Source: JBEKHT01 sp049516595 | Lineage (GTDB): Bacteria > Chloroflexota > Anaerolineae > Anaerolineales > RBG-16-64-43 | Length of the DNA stretch: 44,661 bases | Reading direction: 5' to 3' | NCBI GenBank assembly: GCA_049516595.1 | Contig: JBEKSY010000029.1 | Span: 1-44,661 of the forward strand | Shown here: one piece after another, positions 18,325 to 26,587 of the stretch | Position numbering within the stretch: the first letter of the stretch is position 1 | How the letters are laid out: the number at the start of each line of letters is the position of its first letter | Made by a program: the position numbers and the translations under genes | The notes under the pieces: generated by a model | Databases searched by the model: none | The model's input: the letters and a program-made list of their open reading frames with translations, nothing else | Told to the model about the DNA's origin: nothing

Positions 18325-19227
18325 ATGGCGTTACCCTACCTGCGCGTCAATCCGGAGGTTCGCGAAGCTGTCGATTCCCACCGCTCGGCCGTGGCCATGG
18401 AAACGGCGGTCGTGACCCACGGGCTTCCGGAACCTCAGAATCTGGAGATCGCTCTGCGATGCCAGGAGGCAGTCCGCCGGCGAGGGGCTGTCCCTGCGAC
18501 CATCGGGGTTATCCAGGGGGAGCTGGTGGTCGGCTTGTCGCTTCAACAACTCTCTGCCCTGGCCTCCGACCGGCGCGCGATCAAGGTCAGCCGACGCGAA
18601 CTGGCCTGGGCCAACGCAATGCGGCTGAACGGGGGAACCACGGTGGCGGCGACGGTGATCGCGGCAGAGGCGGCCGGGATTCGTGTCTTCGCCACCGGTG
18701 GAATAGGGGGCGTTCATCGCGAAGGACAGGATGTTTCGCCCGATCTTCCCGAGCTCGCCAGAGCTCAGGTCGCCGTTGTCTGTTCTGGTGTCAAATCGAT
18801 TCTAAACATACCGGCCACCCTCGAGTGGCTGGAAACCTATGGGGTCCCGGTACTCGGCTTCCAGACCACGGACTTTCCGGCCTTCTTCTGCCGTGAGTCC
18901 GGTCAACCCGTGGGCTTGCAGGTTGGTAGCCTTGAAGAGGCCGCCCAGGTCATTCGCGCGCATTGGAAGGTGCCGCGCAGCGGCGCGGTCCTTCTGGCAA
19001 TCCCCTGCCCGGAGCATGTGGCGCTACCCTCCGCGGAAGTAGAAGCCGCGATCGAAGGCGCTCTGCAAGAAGCCTCCTCACAGGGGATTCGCGGCAACCG
19101 GGTCACACCCTTCCTGCTCGCGCACGTCGCCCGTCAGACGAAGGGCAGAAGCCTCACGGCGAATTTAGCGCTTCTAGAAAACAACGCGGCGACGGCAGCG
19201 TCCCTAGCGATCGAACTCAGCAAGTAG
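18325..19227 (+). CDS. psuG: pseudouridine-5'-phosphate glycosidase
   Basis: The 300-residue enzyme splits the C-C glycosidic bond of pseudouridine 5'-phosphate into uracil and ribose 5-phosphate, completing salvage of pseudouridine from RNA turnover. Family blocks include 'AMETAVVTHGLPEPQNLEIA', 'VPATIGVIQG', 'KVSRREL', 'NGGTTVAAT', 'FATGGIGGVHR', 'CSGVKSILNIPATLEWLET' and 'RVTPFLL'. The lysine in 'IKVSRREL' and the Mn-site Asp region ('GQDVSPDLPELA') are visible. A purine-rich GGAAGAGGTAAGGG precedes the ATG. It forms a two-gene operon with psuK. Confidence 0.96.
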   Translation: MALPYLRVNPEVREAVDSHRSAVAMETAVVTHGLPEPQNLEIALRCQEAVRRRGAVPATIGVIQGELVVGLSLQQLSALASDRRAIKVSRRELAWANAMRLNGGTTVAATVIAAEAAGIRVFATGGIGGVHREGQDVSPDLPELARAQVAVVCSGVKSILNIPATLEWLETYGVPVLGFQTTDFPAFFCRESGQPVGLQVGSLEEAAQVIRAHWKVPRSGAVLLAIPCPEHVALPSAEVEAAIEGALQEASSQGIRGNRVTPFLLAHVARQTKGRSLTANLALLENNAATAASLAIELSK

Positions 19228-19335
19228 GCGAGTGACGAGCCCAGTTCCTCCCCCGCTCGGGCGAGCCGGGGGGCACCCGACGAGATAAGTTCTGAATCGC
19301 GAGAGGGATCGATGGCGGGCAGGATCCGCTGCGCG

Positions 19336-20304
19336 CTAGCCTGAGTCCGTTGCGGTCGGCCAGCGGGTGTCCGTCGGAACAGGGGTCATCGGTTTGGCGG
19401 TGGAGGTCGGAGGGGGAGTCACTTCCGTTGCGGTCGGCATCCGCGTTTCGGTCGGCACCGGCGTGCGGGTGGGCATTCGCGGGAGCGGGGGCGTGGGGGT
19501 CGCCGAAGGCGTGGCTGTGAAGGTGGGGGTGGAAGTGGGCGTGTTCGTCGGAGGATTGCCCACCACCGTGAACCGCCCACTGGATTTCCATTCGGTCCCT
19601 ACGAAGATCTGAATCTCGTAGTTGCCGGGCAGAAAGTATCCGGGGGCGACATTCCAGTCGGTGAATCCGTTGCCTCCCACTCCGCCGTCCCAGGGATGAC
19701 TCTCGGAGTACACCACCACCTGGTCCCGATACCAGACTGCCGTCCACTGCACGCCGGCGTTCATGCGGTCGTAGGAGAAGAAGCCGTAGAGGTGGCTGAC
19801 CGGGTTCAAGAAGACATCACTCGGACCGAAGGCCCGATAGTCAGGGGTGAAATACTTCGCCACCGTGACTGGGCTAAACACGGCGTCCGGCCGCGGCGTG
19901 ACCAGGGCAGAAAAGGTCTGCGCAATCGAAGGAGGAAGATAGGGCGTAGGAGTCGGGGGGAGTGTGTTGGTCGGCCCGGGCGTGAGAGTAATCGTGGGGG
20001 GACGGGTGTTAGTCGGCGTGAGCGTGATCGTGGCGGTGAGAGTGATCGTGGGCGTTTCCGTAATCGTGGGCGTGGCGACCACATAATGGAAGGCGGTCGG
20101 AATGCCAAAGGCGCGGACAATCCCAGCCAGGCCTGCAAACCCCGCGGCCAGGGCAATCAGCCGCCATCCGGCCTGGAAGGCCTCACGCCGCAGAAGATAG
20201 AAAGGCTGGCGCGGCGCTCGCCTCAGGCTTCTGAAACCTGCGAGCAGAGCCAGGAGGGCCCCCGCCAGGAGCATTACGGTGGCGAGCCCGATGGTTTGTT
20301 CCAC
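19336..20304 (-). CDS. membrane-anchored Pro/Thr-rich surface protein
   Basis: The 322-residue product from a GTG at 20304 has two hydrophobic helices near the N-terminus. A Thr/Pro-rich stretch follows ('TPTITETPTITLTATI'-type repeats, about residues 70-115). A roughly 130-residue globular domain has aromatic-rich text ('GVQWTAVWYRDQVVVYSES') and a possible beta-sandwich. A second Pro/Thr stretch closes the protein. The globular domain is not recognised. Such PT linkers are typical of cell-surface proteins in Anaerolineae. The extended -10 at 20354-20362 places the mRNA start about 43 nt upstream of this GTG, which supports it. Confidence 0.75.
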   Translation of the reverse strand: MEQTIGLATVMLLAGALLALLAGFRSLRRAPRQPFYLLRREAFQAGWRLIALAAGFAGLAGIVRAFGIPTAFHYVVATPTITETPTITLTATITLTPTNTRPPTITLTPGPTNTLPPTPTPYLPPSIAQTFSALVTPRPDAVFSPVTVAKYFTPDYRAFGPSDVFLNPVSHLYGFFSYDRMNAGVQWTAVWYRDQVVVYSESHPWDGGVGGNGFTDWNVAPGYFLPGNYEIQIFVGTEWKSSGRFTVVGNPPTNTPTSTPTFTATPSATPTPPLPRMPTRTPVPTETRMPTATEVTPPPTSTAKPMTPVPTDTRWPTATDSG

Positions 20305-20353
20305 GGAAAGATGGAGAAGCAAGCAAAGCTCCAGTTCGAGGAATTGCCGAGCT

Positions 20354-20385
20354 ATTATAGCATGCGCCTTTGCTGGATTTATAAT
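20354..20385. promoter_or_regulatory. back-to-back promoters, PT-rich gene and ogt
   Basis: The minus strand has extended -10 TGCTATAAT (20362-20354). The plus strand has TATAAT at 20380-20385, about 65 bp before ogt. The -35 boxes are weak on both strands. Confidence 0.5.
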
Positions 20386-20449
20386 GGCCGCGTTTCGGTA
20401 ACCTTTATCCATGAGGTAACTCGATCGCCACTCACGACTTGGAGGAAAG

Positions 20450-21040
20450 ATGGAGCCCCAGACCGGCGTGGTCTTTGACAGCATCACCACCAGAATGGGT
20501 CGCCTGCACGTGGCGGTCTCCCAAGGCGGGCTCGTCTCCATCGGGCTTGGAGGGTCCCTGCGCAGATTCCTCGACCTCGTGAAGAGCCCTGGCCAAGGGA
20601 CCCCACGCAGAGATCCGGGAGCGGTCCGACCCTATGCCCGCCAATTGCGGGAATACCTGGCAGGCCATCGGAGGAGGTTCACCCTGCCCATCGACTGGCG
20701 GAGGATGTCGCCGTTTCAGAGACGGGTCTTGAAGGCGACTTCTCGGATTCCCTATGGACAGACCAAGACCTACGGTGAAATCGCGCATCAGGCTAGGCAC
20801 CCGGGCGCGGCTCGGGCCGTCGGGCAGGCGATGGGATCCAATCCGGTGCCCCTCGTTATCCCTTGCCACCGTGTCTTGGGGGCGGGCGGATCCCTGGGCG
20901 GGTACAGCGCACCAGGCGGGGTCGACCTGAAGCGACGCCTGCTCCGGCTGGAAGGTGCCGTTTTCCCCGGGGGCAGGGAGTCCTCCCATAGGAGCTCGCC
21001 CGCAACCAAGCGGGGATCTCTTAGGTCGCACCTCTTTTGA
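20450..21040 (+). CDS. ogt: methylated-DNA-protein cysteine methyltransferase
   Basis: The 196-residue suicide repair enzyme transfers the methyl group from O6-methylguanine in DNA to its own cysteine. The active-site motif is intact in 'VIPCHRVLGAGGSLGGY'. The helix-turn-helix that inserts into DNA is seen in 'FQRRVLKATSRIPYGQTKTYGEIA', followed by 'AARAVGQAMGSNP'. A clear GGAGGAAAG ribosome site precedes the ATG. The C-terminal 25 residues after the catalytic domain are basic and unconserved. Confidence 0.96.
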   Translation: MEPQTGVVFDSITTRMGRLHVAVSQGGLVSIGLGGSLRRFLDLVKSPGQGTPRRDPGAVRPYARQLREYLAGHRRRFTLPIDWRRMSPFQRRVLKATSRIPYGQTKTYGEIAHQARHPGAARAVGQAMGSNPVPLVIPCHRVLGAGGSLGGYSAPGGVDLKRRLLRLEGAVFPGGRESSHRSSPATKRGSLRSHLF

Positions 21041-21125
21041 GCAGAGCAGCCGTTCGGCGACCGATCCCCACGGGACCGCGCGGCCTTCCCTAAGTTGAGC
21101 TGGTGAGAGAGGGTGGATTAGGCAT

Positions 21126-22016
21126 ATGAAGCAATGGGGAGCCTTCTGGCTTCTCGGCCTGATTTGGGGCAGTTCCTTCCTCTGGATACGGATCGCCGTC
21201 CAGGACATCGGACCTGTTACCCTGGTAAGCTTCAGGCTTCTCTTTGGGGTGCTCGGTCTAGCCATCGTGATGCTGTGGATGAGACCCCCGCTTCCTCGCG
21301 ACGCACGCACCTGGATGCTCCTGGCGCTCCTGGGCATCGTCAACACGGCAATTCCCTTCGTGCTCATTTCCTGGGGCGAGACACGCATCCCCTCTGCTTT
21401 TGCCGCTATTCTCAACGGGTCCACACCCCTTTTCACCATCGTCATTGCTCATTTCTTCCTCCGCGATGATCGCATCACGGTGATGCGGGTCGCAGGTTTG
21501 GCCGTTGGCTTCGCCGGGATTGTCGTTCTGCTGAGCCGGGACCTAGGGGCCACGAGTCTGGGGAGCTCCCTGCCCGCCCAGGGGGCCGTCCTCCTGGCAG
21601 CCCTGTTCTACGCGGGGAGTTCCGTCTTCGCACGTTCTCGCTTTCGCGGGGTTTCTCCGATCGTCCATGCCCTCCTTCCCTTGGTTGCTGCGGATGCGGT
21701 CTTGTGGTTGCTCCTCCCTGCGGTCGAGGTCCCTCTGCGCCTGCCTTCGGTACCGATTACCTGGCTCGCTCTGGCTTGGCTCGGCCTTCTGGGTTCGTGC
21801 CTTGCATACCTTCTGTACTACTACCTCATTCACGCCTGGGGTCCAACGAGGACTACGGTAGTGACGTACGTTTTTCCCGTCGTCGGTCTTGGGCTGGGCA
21901 TCCTCTTTCTTCACGAGACGGCGGACTGGAGGCTCCTGGGCGGGGCGGCGCTGATCGTGGGAAGCATCGGGATAGTTAATCTAAGAGGGAGAGCAGTCCT
22001 CAGGCGCAGCCCGTAG
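21126..22016 (+). CDS. EamA/DMT-superfamily transporter
   Basis: The 296-residue membrane protein has ten predicted TM helices in two five-helix EamA repeats. The first opens with 'GAFWLLGLIWGSSFLWIRIA' and the second contains 'YLLYYYLIHAWGPTRTTVVTY'. The family exports metabolites such as amino acids or purines, but the substrate cannot be read from sequence. A stem-loop follows the stop (22016-22035), without a T tract. Confidence 0.92.
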   Translation: MKQWGAFWLLGLIWGSSFLWIRIAVQDIGPVTLVSFRLLFGVLGLAIVMLWMRPPLPRDARTWMLLALLGIVNTAIPFVLISWGETRIPSAFAAILNGSTPLFTIVIAHFFLRDDRITVMRVAGLAVGFAGIVVLLSRDLGATSLGSSLPAQGAVLLAALFYAGSSVFARSRFRGVSPIVHALLPLVAADAVLWLLLPAVEVPLRLPSVPITWLALAWLGLLGSCLAYLLYYYLIHAWGPTRTTVVTYVFPVVGLGLGILFLHETADWRLLGGAALIVGSIGIVNLRGRAVLRRSP

Positions 22017-22035
22017 TTGAGCTTTCGCGCTCAAC
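22016..22035 (+). repeat. stem-loop after EamA gene
   Basis: A 7-bp perfect inverted repeat GTTGAGC/GCTCAAC with a 6-nt loop touches the stop codon. Without a T tract it is an RNA-stability or weak termination signal at best. Confidence 0.45.
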
Positions 22036-22130
22036 GGCTGGGATCAGAGAGTCTGCGGCGGGCTCTTGCGAGAGGCAGGACCCGCCTTCGCCCTCGGTCA
22101 AGGGATCCCGGAACGACCTAAGGAGGGTCG

Positions 22131-24158
22131 ATGAAAAGGAACCTCAAATGGCTCGGATTCATCGTCGTGGCCATGGGCACTCTGACCTTGGCCTGCCAGA
22201 CCTCATTGTTTTCTTCTCCCGTGAATCTGATCCCCTCCCTGACCAACCTTCCTTCCTCCGCAGCTCAGGGCCCCCAGCCCCTCGAGATTACGGGCAACTT
22301 CAATTACACCAATGACATCATCACGACATACTATGTCGAGCACGAAGTCGCCCTGGTCGACATGTACGGGTTCGTGACGCGCAACCAAGAGTGGGAAATC
22401 CCTGTGGACTCGCAAGTCCTGGGCTTCCTCCAAATCGACGAGAGCGCCAAGCACGGAACCTATCGCCTCGAGCTACCCGAGCGGCCCTTGGGAACCCTCG
22501 TCAACGTCAGTCATGGAGCCAGCCAGGGGCAGGGAGTGCAGGTGTGGGCAGCCACCTACTGGCCGAACATCACGGGGGGGCCCTATTCCGAGGGAGATGA
22601 TGTGTCGCGGGGCTGGCCAAACTATCTGGCCTCGGTGATCACTGATCCTCAGAATCACGACGAGGTTACGGGTGGAAAACTCGTGGTTTGGTCCCCAGAT
22701 AATGGCGAGTACTTCCCCACCGGGTTCGGTCCTGATGAAAAACTGTTTACGAAGGATGATCCTGTCGGCCCGATTCCGGCTGGATATTCCATCGTGGATC
22801 TGAGCCAAAATCCATTCAAAGTCAGCCAGGAGGCGAAACCGGATCTGACCTTGTATGAGCCGCCGGACGTGGCCATTAAGGACTTTTCACGCCTTTCTTA
22901 CACCGAGGCCTTTCGCCAAACGGTCGATTTCGCCCGAACGGAGTATGCCTTCAATGGGATCCCTGGAAAGCAACTTGACTGGGATGCCCTCTATAACCAG
23001 ATCGAGCCGCTCGTTGCGGCGGCCGAGAGAACCCACGATCCGAAGCAGTTCGCCCTCGCCATGAAGCAATTCACCCTGGCTTTTCATGATGGACACACCT
23101 CCCTAGCCGGCAGTTTGGCGGACCAGATAGACCAGGAGAGCACTGCCTCGGGTTACGGCTTCGCCATCCGCGAGTTGGACAGCGGCCAGGTGATCGTAGT
23201 GTATCTGACCAGTGGAGGACCCGCGGACCAGGCGGGGATACAGGTCGGCGCGCAGGTTCTGCAGTTCGACGGGAAACCGATTGGGGAGGCGATCGGGCAG
23301 GTCCAGGCTCTCGATGGCCCTTTCTCGACGAGTTATGGTCTTCGATACCAACAGGCGAGATACCTCTTGCGCGCCTCTCCGGGGACCTCAGCCCAAGTCG
23401 AGTTTGCCAACCCCGGAATCGGCCCCCAGACGGTGACCCTGCGCGCGGTTCAAGAGACGGACAGTTTCGATGCGACGCAGATTGATTGGAACTACCAACC
23501 CGGTCCGATGCCCGAGACATATACAATCTACAGCACGGGAGCAGGCTCTCCGGACATAGGCTATGTCCGGATCAATACCAACAACGATGATCTCAGTCTG
23601 CTCTACCGGCTTTTCACGCATGCCCTGCAAACCTTTGCCGACAATCAGGTATCGAACGTAGTTATCGATTTGCGGGTCAACTCCGGAGGATCGCCCCTTG
23701 GGCTGGCGGGTTATCTTTCCAACCAGAACATCACCGAGGGACAACTGGAGTACTACAGCGCAAAGACGGGCAAGTTCGAGGCTGAAGAGCCTCCGAACAT
23801 CATCTACCCTGACCAGACCCAGTTTCGATTCCAGCATCTGGCCGTCTTGGTCGACCAGTTCTGCTACAGCGCCTGCGAACTAGAAGCCTACGGGTTCAGC
23901 CAGATACCGGGCGTGCAAATCGTCGGTCAGTACCCTACCGCGGGAACAGAAGCCGAGGTGGCTCGTGGGCAGGTGAACTTGCCCGAGGGGATCTCGCTGC
24001 AAATCCCCACAGGGCGCTTCGTCAATCTAGATGGATCGCTTTTCCTCGAAGGGAGGGGGGTGATGCCGACCGTGAAGGTCCCGGTGGACGCCAATACGGT
24101 CCAGTCCGATCAGGACGTCGTTCTCCAGGCAGCGGTAAACGCTCTGCTTTCACGCTGA
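22131..24158 (+). CDS. S41-family protease lipoprotein with PDZ domain
   Basis: The 675-residue protein starts with a signal and lipobox ('GTLTLAC', Cys about residue 23), so it is a lipid-anchored extracytoplasmic protein. Residues about 50-220 are beta-rich and not recognised. A helical segment follows, then a PDZ-like domain ('GYGFAIRELDSGQVIVVYLT...GADQAGIQVGAQVLQFDG'-type pattern). The S41 catalytic core contains 'VVIDLRVNSGG' and 'VDQFCYSACELEAYGF', where Ser580 is the likely nucleophile. The flanking cysteines are unusual. A strong AAGGAGGG precedes the ATG. It probably trims or degrades envelope proteins. Confidence 0.88.
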   Translation: MKRNLKWLGFIVVAMGTLTLACQTSLFSSPVNLIPSLTNLPSSAAQGPQPLEITGNFNYTNDIITTYYVEHEVALVDMYGFVTRNQEWEIPVDSQVLGFLQIDESAKHGTYRLELPERPLGTLVNVSHGASQGQGVQVWAATYWPNITGGPYSEGDDVSRGWPNYLASVITDPQNHDEVTGGKLVVWSPDNGEYFPTGFGPDEKLFTKDDPVGPIPAGYSIVDLSQNPFKVSQEAKPDLTLYEPPDVAIKDFSRLSYTEAFRQTVDFARTEYAFNGIPGKQLDWDALYNQIEPLVAAAERTHDPKQFALAMKQFTLAFHDGHTSLAGSLADQIDQESTASGYGFAIRELDSGQVIVVYLTSGGPADQAGIQVGAQVLQFDGKPIGEAIGQVQALDGPFSTSYGLRYQQARYLLRASPGTSAQVEFANPGIGPQTVTLRAVQETDSFDATQIDWNYQPGPMPETYTIYSTGAGSPDIGYVRINTNNDDLSLLYRLFTHALQTFADNQVSNVVIDLRVNSGGSPLGLAGYLSNQNITEGQLEYYSAKTGKFEAEEPPNIIYPDQTQFRFQHLAVLVDQFCYSACELEAYGFSQIPGVQIVGQYPTAGTEAEVARGQVNLPEGISLQIPTGRFVNLDGSLFLEGRGVMPTVKVPVDANTVQSDQDVVLQAAVNALLSR

Positions 24159-24255
24159 ATCGAGAACACTTGAGGAGAGAGAAAGCACTTCAATCTCAGA
24201 AGCGCAGGCCGCTCCCGGAGGAGCGGGCCGCTCCTCTCCGGCGCGATCCCCCTCT

Positions 24256-25384
24256 TCACTCCTCCTTGCCGAGGCTGCCCGCCCCGGAAAGTGCGGCCGT
24301 GGGGTGGATTGTGAAGCGCAAATACGACTCAATCAGGGGGTCGATTTCCCCATTAAGGACTGCGGAGGTGTTGCTCGTCTCGTACCCGGTTCGATGATCT
24401 TTGACCATCTGGTAGGGGTGCAGGACGTAGGACCGAATCTGGTTCCCCCATTCGGCCTTGATATGCTCCCCCTTGATCGCGGCCAGCTCACGTTCTTGCT
24501 CCTCGCGCTGGAGATCCAGCAAGCGGGCCCGCAACACCCGCAACGCATTCTCCCGATTCTGAGTTTGCGAGCGCTCGTTTTGACAGGTGACCACGATCCC
24601 CGTTGGCAGGTGAGTAATGCGGATCGCCGTTTCGTTCTTCTGCACGTTCTGGCCGCCCGCGCTGGAGGCGCGATAGGTCTCAATCTTCAAGTCCGTCGAG
24701 GGGATCTCAACCCCGGTTGCCTCCTTTACCTGAGGATAGACCTCGACCAGCGCAAAAGAGGTGTGCCGTCGGCTGGCGGCATCGAAAGGCGAAAGCCGGA
24801 CCAGGCGGTGAACCCCTTTTTCCGCGCGCAGGTAGCCGTAGGCATTCTCTCCGTTCACGGCGAGAGTCACGCTCTTGGTTCCCGCTTCCTCTCCCTCCGT
24901 CTCATCCAAGACCTCGACCTCATACCGATGGATCTCAGCCCAGCGCAGATACATGCGTCGGAGCATCGAGGTCCAGTCCTGAGCATCCGTCCCTCCCGCT
25001 CCCGCATGGATGGCCAGCACGGCATTGCCCGAGTCATACTCGCCCGAGAGCATCGCCCCCAGCCCTCTGCGCCCGATCTCCTCCTCCAGGGAAGCAACCT
25101 CAGCCGTCAGCTCAGCTCTCAGTCCTTCGTCTCCCAGCTGGACCAGTTCGCTCGCATCTAGGAGTCGGCGCTCCAGCCCGCGCCAGCTCTGCAGGTCCTC
25201 ACGCAGGCGCGCGAGGTCCTGCATCAGCTGTTTGGCTTTTTCGGGGTCCGACCACAGAGAAGGGGCAGAGGCTTGCTCTTCCAGCTTGGAGAGCTCGGTT
25301 TCCTTGGCAGGCAAGTCAAAGGCGCACCAGAAGGTTCTGTAATCTCTCGTGCTGGGCCTGCAAGCGCTCGAACAAGTTATCCAT
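24256..25384 (-). CDS. prfB: peptide chain release factor 2, programmed +1 frameshift
   Basis: RF2 ends translation at UGA and UAA. The 'SPF' anticodon-like tripeptide ('RLSPFDAASRR') marks RF2, and 'SSAGGQNVQKNETA' holds the peptidyl-hydrolysis GGQ. The real start is the ATG at 25384, with AGGAGGAGA upstream. It encodes 22 codons ending 'NLLVRL', then an in-frame TGA (25318-25316). At CTT-TGA-C the ribosome slips +1 and continues as Leu-Asp ('RL|DLPAKETELS') from 25317 to 24256, giving 375 residues, the normal RF2 length. This is the autoregulatory site known in most bacteria: low RF2 favours slippage. A frame call without the shift loses the true N-terminus. ftsY was probably its original upstream neighbour. 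Confidence 0.95.
25316..25321 (-). promoter_or_regulatory. prfB: prfB +1 frameshift site CTTTGA
   Basis: The minus strand reads CTT TGA C at codon 22-23, identical to the classical RF2 recoding site. The internal Shine-Dalgarno helper upstream is weak here (TGGTG). Confidence 0.92.
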
Positions 25385-25475
25385 GGATCGACGTCTCCTC
25401 CTAGGAAAAAGTACGACCAAGAGCGGCGGCCTGAGCCCCGCGGCCAGTCGCCACGCTCAAGAAAGAGTAGCCTGA

Positions 25476-25490
25476 GGCTCGAGAAGCCCC
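25476..25490 (+). repeat. attachment-site repeat, left copy
   Basis: 15-bp perfect copy of the core in ftsY. It contains the small inverted repeat GGCT/AGCC. Confidence 0.75.
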
Positions 25491-25916
25491 GCGCCTCGCC
25501 GAAACACGACTCGCTTGATTCTAAGCCCTTTCCGCATCCCCCCACCATCGGGACCCGCATTAGGCCCCTGCCCACTTCGGCACTCCACAGCTGGGCCAAG
25601 TATCGGATCAACCGCCCCACAGCGCAACCACCCCTCGGCTGCTAAAACGTAAAAAGCGATTTAGAGGCGGCGGGCCACCGACCCTCTGTTTAAAGGGCAG
25701 CTCCACGCACGACGTGCGATGACGGGATGCGTTTTGCGGGGAGCGGGGACACATGGGTGATGAGCGGTCGGCTGACTGTCGTCCGATGTGCTGCGGGTAT
25801 GAGACGTTAGAGGGGCGGTCGAGGCGGTCGAGCGGGGCGCAGTAGGTCGGGCATGCGCCGCCTGGGGGACGGGTTCGGGCACGTCTTCGCGTTTTCGCGG
25901 TCGGCGGCTTCACTCG
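25491..25916. other. gene-free left end of the element
   Basis: No credible gene is visible. There is a 13-bp palindrome CGCACG-A-CGTGCG (25706-25718) and a tandem pair of GGCGGTCGA (25814-25822, 25823-25831). These could be sites for integrase arms or for the RHH-like regulator encoded just downstream. Confidence 0.45.
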
Positions 25917-25925
25917 TGTTATAAT
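25917..25925 (+). promoter_or_regulatory. extended -10 promoter of the replication operon
   Basis: TGTTATAAT is a perfect extended -10; transcription should begin near 25932. Confidence 0.65.
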
Positions 25926-25931
25926 GATTAA

Positions 25932-26044
25932 AGGTGGGAACCCGGCCAGGGGTTGCAGCCCCACCTAAGACCCCAACTCACAAGGAGGGGCACGTTCCGG
26001 CGGAAGTCGTCGGCGTGCCGTCGTCTTGTGGCGAGGGGCTTTTT
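25932..26044 (+). ncRNA. structured 5' leader of the replication operon
   Basis: From the predicted first nucleotide the RNA folds into a two-part hairpin: AGGTGGG/CCCACCT (25932-25938 with 25960-25966) stacked on AACCC/GGGTT (25939-25943 with 25950-25954), with a GCAGC bulge. AGCCCC (25957-25962) can instead pair with GGGGCT (26035-26040), which is followed by a T tract to 26044. The two pairings exclude each other, so an attenuator or a short independent RNA is possible. Confidence 0.45.
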
Positions 26045-26067
26045 GATTCCCGTGGCAGGAGGCCGAG

Positions 26068-26295
26068 ATGGGACGAGCGCCAGTGCAAGAGAAGGTTCGT
26101 AACCATTTGCAGGTGCCCATGAGCGAGGCGGACTGGGACTTGCTAAGGAAGCAGGCTGCGAACTTTGGAGTTAGTCCGCCCGCGCTGGTCCGGATGCTGC
26201 TGGCGTCCCTGGCCAAACAAACGGCCAGGATGCCGCCCGATGAGGTCAGGGCCGATCTAATGGTAGGAGGTCAAGATGACGAGGCTAGGTCGTAA
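26068..26295 (+). CDS. small ribbon-helix-helix-like protein
   Basis: The 75-residue product has a short beta-like strand ('VRNHLQVPMS') and two helices ('EADWDLLRKQAANFG', 'SPPALVRMLLASLAKQ'), a pattern fitting ribbon-helix-helix DNA-binding proteins of plasmids and phages. Such proteins repress their own operon or act at an origin. The ribosome site is GGAGGCCGAG before the ATG. It is the first gene after the structured leader, and it overlaps the next ORF by 20 bp. Family assignment is from pattern only. Confidence 0.55.
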   Translation: MGRAPVQEKVRNHLQVPMSEADWDLLRKQAANFGVSPPALVRMLLASLAKQTARMPPDEVRADLMVGGQDDEARS

Positions 26296-26587
26296 ACGAA
26301 TCGGCCCCAGCGGGGGAGCTGGGGCCAGCAAGGGGGGAAACCGCATTCAGAGTCAACTTCATGATACTCCTACTCGTGTCATCTGCAAACTGGTGGATGA
26401 TCCGCAGGCGCTAGGAGCCGAGTCCCCAAGGCCGGGTGTCATTCGGCTGGACGTGCCCCGCAGCAGGCCGTGGATGTCATTGGAAGAATGGTCAATAGCC
26501 TTGGACGTTGTGCCCGGCTTGGCCACGGCCATCGCAGCCCGCAGGGCGGTGATCGAACGTAGGCTCGGGATCGGGGGCGCAGCATGA
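26276..26587 (+). CDS. hypothetical protein upstream of RepA-like helicase
   Basis: The family is not recognised. The 103-residue product is basic at the N-terminus, with a 'RVICKLVDDP' strand and a helical C-terminus ('LEEWSIALDVVPGLATAIAARRAVIERR'). A strong AGGAGGTCAAG precedes the ATG. Its stop overlaps the helicase start as ATGA, so it is translationally coupled and probably belongs to replication control. Confidence 0.6.
   Translation: MTRLGRKRIGPSGGAGASKGGNRIQSQLHDTPTRVICKLVDDPQALGAESPRPGVIRLDVPRSRPWMSLEEWSIALDVVPGLATAIAARRAVIERRLGIGGAA

Noticed and set aside
19367..20160. Plus-strand frames opposite the PT-rich protein
   Set aside because: They are mirrors of repetitive Thr/Pro codons, without ribosome sites.
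25505..25525. Alternative att core CGCTTGA(T/A)TC near both ends
   Set aside because: It has only 7 perfect bases and a mismatch, and does not preserve ftsY; the 15-bp repeat is better.
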